From an uncultured Clostridia bacterium (GTDB lineage: Bacteria; Bacillota_I; Bacilli_A; RF39; UBA660): 7,052 nucleotides of DNA. The notes under the pieces were generated by a model. The model saw nothing but the letters and a program-made list of their open reading frames with translations. It searched no databases and had not been told where the DNA came from. The DNA lies in NCBI GenBank assembly GCA_947304495.1, contig CAMZBG010000043.1, positions 1 to 7,052 of the forward strand. Reading direction: 5' to 3'. Made by a program: the position numbers and the translations under genes. Positions 5,868 to 7,052 of the stretch are shown piece after piece. Every line of letters starts with the position of its first letter. Within the stretch, counting starts at the first letter, position 1.

Positions 5868-5897
5868 AAAAAAACGACTTATTTTAAGCCGTCTTTT
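5867..5897 (-). terminator. Intrinsic terminator of proS, overlapping its stop codon
   Basis: On the minus strand ACGGCTTA (5892-5885), loop AAA, and TAAGTCGT (5881-5874) form an 8-bp stem with one G-T pair, followed by eight T residues (5874-5867). An upstream AAAAG can pair with the T run to lengthen the stem. The right arm contains the proS TAA stop (5881-5879) and the left arm encodes its last residues. The terminator is immediately followed by the promoter of the next gene, so the two units are insulated within about 15 bp. Confidence 0.9.
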
Positions 5898-7052
5898 ACA
5901 ATTTTTTTGACTTTACCAATTAGTTCTTTAATACCAATTTCTTCTATAACTCCAGTCTTTCTATACTTTAATTCTACAAGCCCTTCACCAATCTTTTTAC
6001 CTACAACAACTCTTAAAGGGATACCTATTAATTCCATATCTTTAAACTTTACCCCTGCTCTTTCATCGCGATTATCATATAAAACTTCAATTCCTTCAAC
6101 TAACAATTCATTATAAACAAACTCTGCACAATTCGTCTGATCTTCATTTTTCATATCAATCTGTACTAAAGCTACTTGATATGGAGCAATACTCATCGGC
6201 AATATCATCCCATTCTCATCATTATTCTGCTCTATTATAGATGCTAATACTCTACCTACACCAATACCATAACATCCCATGGTTGGCACCTGTTCTTTAC
6301 CATCCTCATCTAAATATGTCAATCCCAATTCTTCAGCATAATGCTTACCAAGCTTAAATGTATTGCCTATTTCTATTCCTTTTTTAAAATATAGTCTACC
6401 TCCACATTGAGGACATATATCACCCTCAACAACAGTTGCTATATCTCCAACTATATCATAATTGATATCTTCAAAATTACAATTGATATAATGATATCCT
6501 TCTTTATTAGCTCCACAGCAAAAATTTTTCATATGCTTTATTTCTTCATCAATTATTATTTTTGCTCCTCTTAATCCTACTGGCCCAGTATAACCAGGCA
6601 CCGCATTAGATTGCGCAATCAATTCATCATTAGCAAAACCAATTTCTTTTCCACCTAATAATTTTAACACTTTATCTTCATTTAATTCCCTATCACCTCT
6701 AATAAAGCAGACAGTTAATTTATTATCAACATTCATCAAAAGCGCCTTAACACTTTTCTTAACATCCATTTTTAGATATTCACAAACTTCATCAATAGTT
6801 TTAGTATTGGGTGTCTCAACCATTTCAATTTTATTTTTCTTTTCTTTATTATCACTATACTTTTTAGTACTTACCTCTAAATTAGAAGCATAATCACATT
6901 TATCACATAATACTAATGTATCTTCTCCTCGCTCTGTAATAGCTTGAAATTCTTCTGATAAATCTCCTCCCATTGCTCCAACTGAAGCGTTAACTATTTT
7001 ATAATCAATATCTAATCTATCAAAAATATGTTTATAAGCATTAAACATTTTA
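5879..7052 (-). CDS. proS: Prolyl-tRNA synthetase, C-terminal two thirds (5' end outside the window)
   Basis: ProRS attaches proline to tRNA(Pro) in the cytoplasm. The visible part is about 390 residues; compared with bacterial ProRS of about 570 residues, roughly the first 175, with class II motifs 1 and 2, lie past the right edge. The frame stays open to the edge (an AAA codon precedes the first visible ATG at 7048), so that ATG is internal. Numbering from it: MGGDLSEEFQAI (26-37) and CDKCDYASNLEV (48-59) close the first catalytic segment; residues about 75-205 are the bacterial-type editing insertion (CFIRGDRELNEDKVLKLLGG, GYHYIN); IEIGNTFKLGKHY (225-237) and motif 3 GCYGIGVGRV (258-267) complete the ATP site; about 285-385 is the anticodon-binding domain (IAPYQVALVQ, YDNRDERAGVKFKDMELIG). 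CxxC pairs at 48/51 and 212/215 are noted. The end coincides with a strong terminator. Confidence 0.95.
   Translation of the reverse strand, partial: KMFNAYKHIFDRLDIDYKIVNASVGAMGGDLSEEFQAITERGEDTLVLCDKCDYASNLEVSTKKYSDNKEKKNKIEMVETPNTKTIDEVCEYLKMDVKKSVKALLMNVDNKLTVCFIRGDRELNEDKVLKLLGGKEIGFANDELIAQSNAVPGYTGPVGLRGAKIIIDEEIKHMKNFCCGANKEGYHYINCNFEDINYDIVGDIATVVEGDICPQCGGRLYFKKGIEIGNTFKLGKHYAEELGLTYLDEDGKEQVPTMGCYGIGVGRVLASIIEQNNDENGMILPMSIAPYQVALVQIDMKNEDQTNCAEFVYNELLVEGIEVLYDNRDERAGVKFKDMELIGIPLRVVVGKKIGEGLVELKYRKTGVIEEIGIKELIGKVKKIVKDGLK

Noticed and set aside
5907..6116. Plus-strand open frame of 69 codons
   Set aside because: It is antisense to the anticodon-binding domain of proS and has no start signals.
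1..7052. CRISPR array, tRNA, insertion sequence, toxin-antitoxin or phage defence locus
   Set aside because: No regularly spaced repeats, cloverleaf, transposase motif, terminal inverted repeats or recognisable toxin/antitoxin pair were seen on either strand.

Overview
The window is very AT-rich (roughly three quarters A+T by eye) and gene-dense, with short intergenic gaps. Tryptophan is written TGG at every site I checked and TGA acts as a stop, so the standard bacterial code applies and a Mycoplasma code does not. The bacterial-type prolyl-tRNA synthetase with its editing insertion, the SufB protein and the Shine-Dalgarno and terminator style point to a low-GC Firmicute. An uncultured gut Bacilli or Clostridia relative is the best guess, but the sequence alone cannot fix the lineage.

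Layout from left to right. At 1-62 (-) is the 5' end of a single-stranded DNA-binding protein gene that runs off the left edge. At 63-254 is an AT-rich spacer with the ssb promoter and a weak terminator-like hairpin. At 255-1463 (-) is a 402-residue protein with a Cys/His/Asp pattern like a transglutaminase-fold enzyme. At 1529-2821 (-) is sufB, an Fe-S cluster scaffold gene with no other suf gene beside it in the window. An 88-bp divergent promoter region follows. At 2911-3288 (+) is a small protein with a C-terminal membrane anchor. At 3297-3935 (-) is a zinc-dependent phospholipase C-like protein; it converges with the small gene on a shared hairpin terminator. At 3987-5837 (-) is a 616-residue protein of unknown function with a duplicated segment near its N-terminus. 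At 5879-7052 (-) is the 3' two thirds of proS, which runs off the right edge.

The genes do not form an obvious pathway; these look like neighbouring, mostly single-gene units. What unites them is regulatory layout. Each of the six gene starts in the window has an extended -10 element (TG-n-TAnnnT) placed so that transcription should begin only about 9-27 nt before the start codon. Most of the Shine-Dalgarno sequences are built on (G)GTGAT rather than GGAGG. Two terminators overlap the stop codon of the gene they end. sufB has no visible terminator, so it could read through into the transglutaminase-like gene, which also has its own promoter.

I see no CRISPR array, tRNA or rRNA, insertion sequence or recognisable defence system. 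The least explained items are the 616-residue repeat protein, the transglutaminase-like protein with divergent arginine codon use, the small tail-anchored protein, and the compact promoter design.
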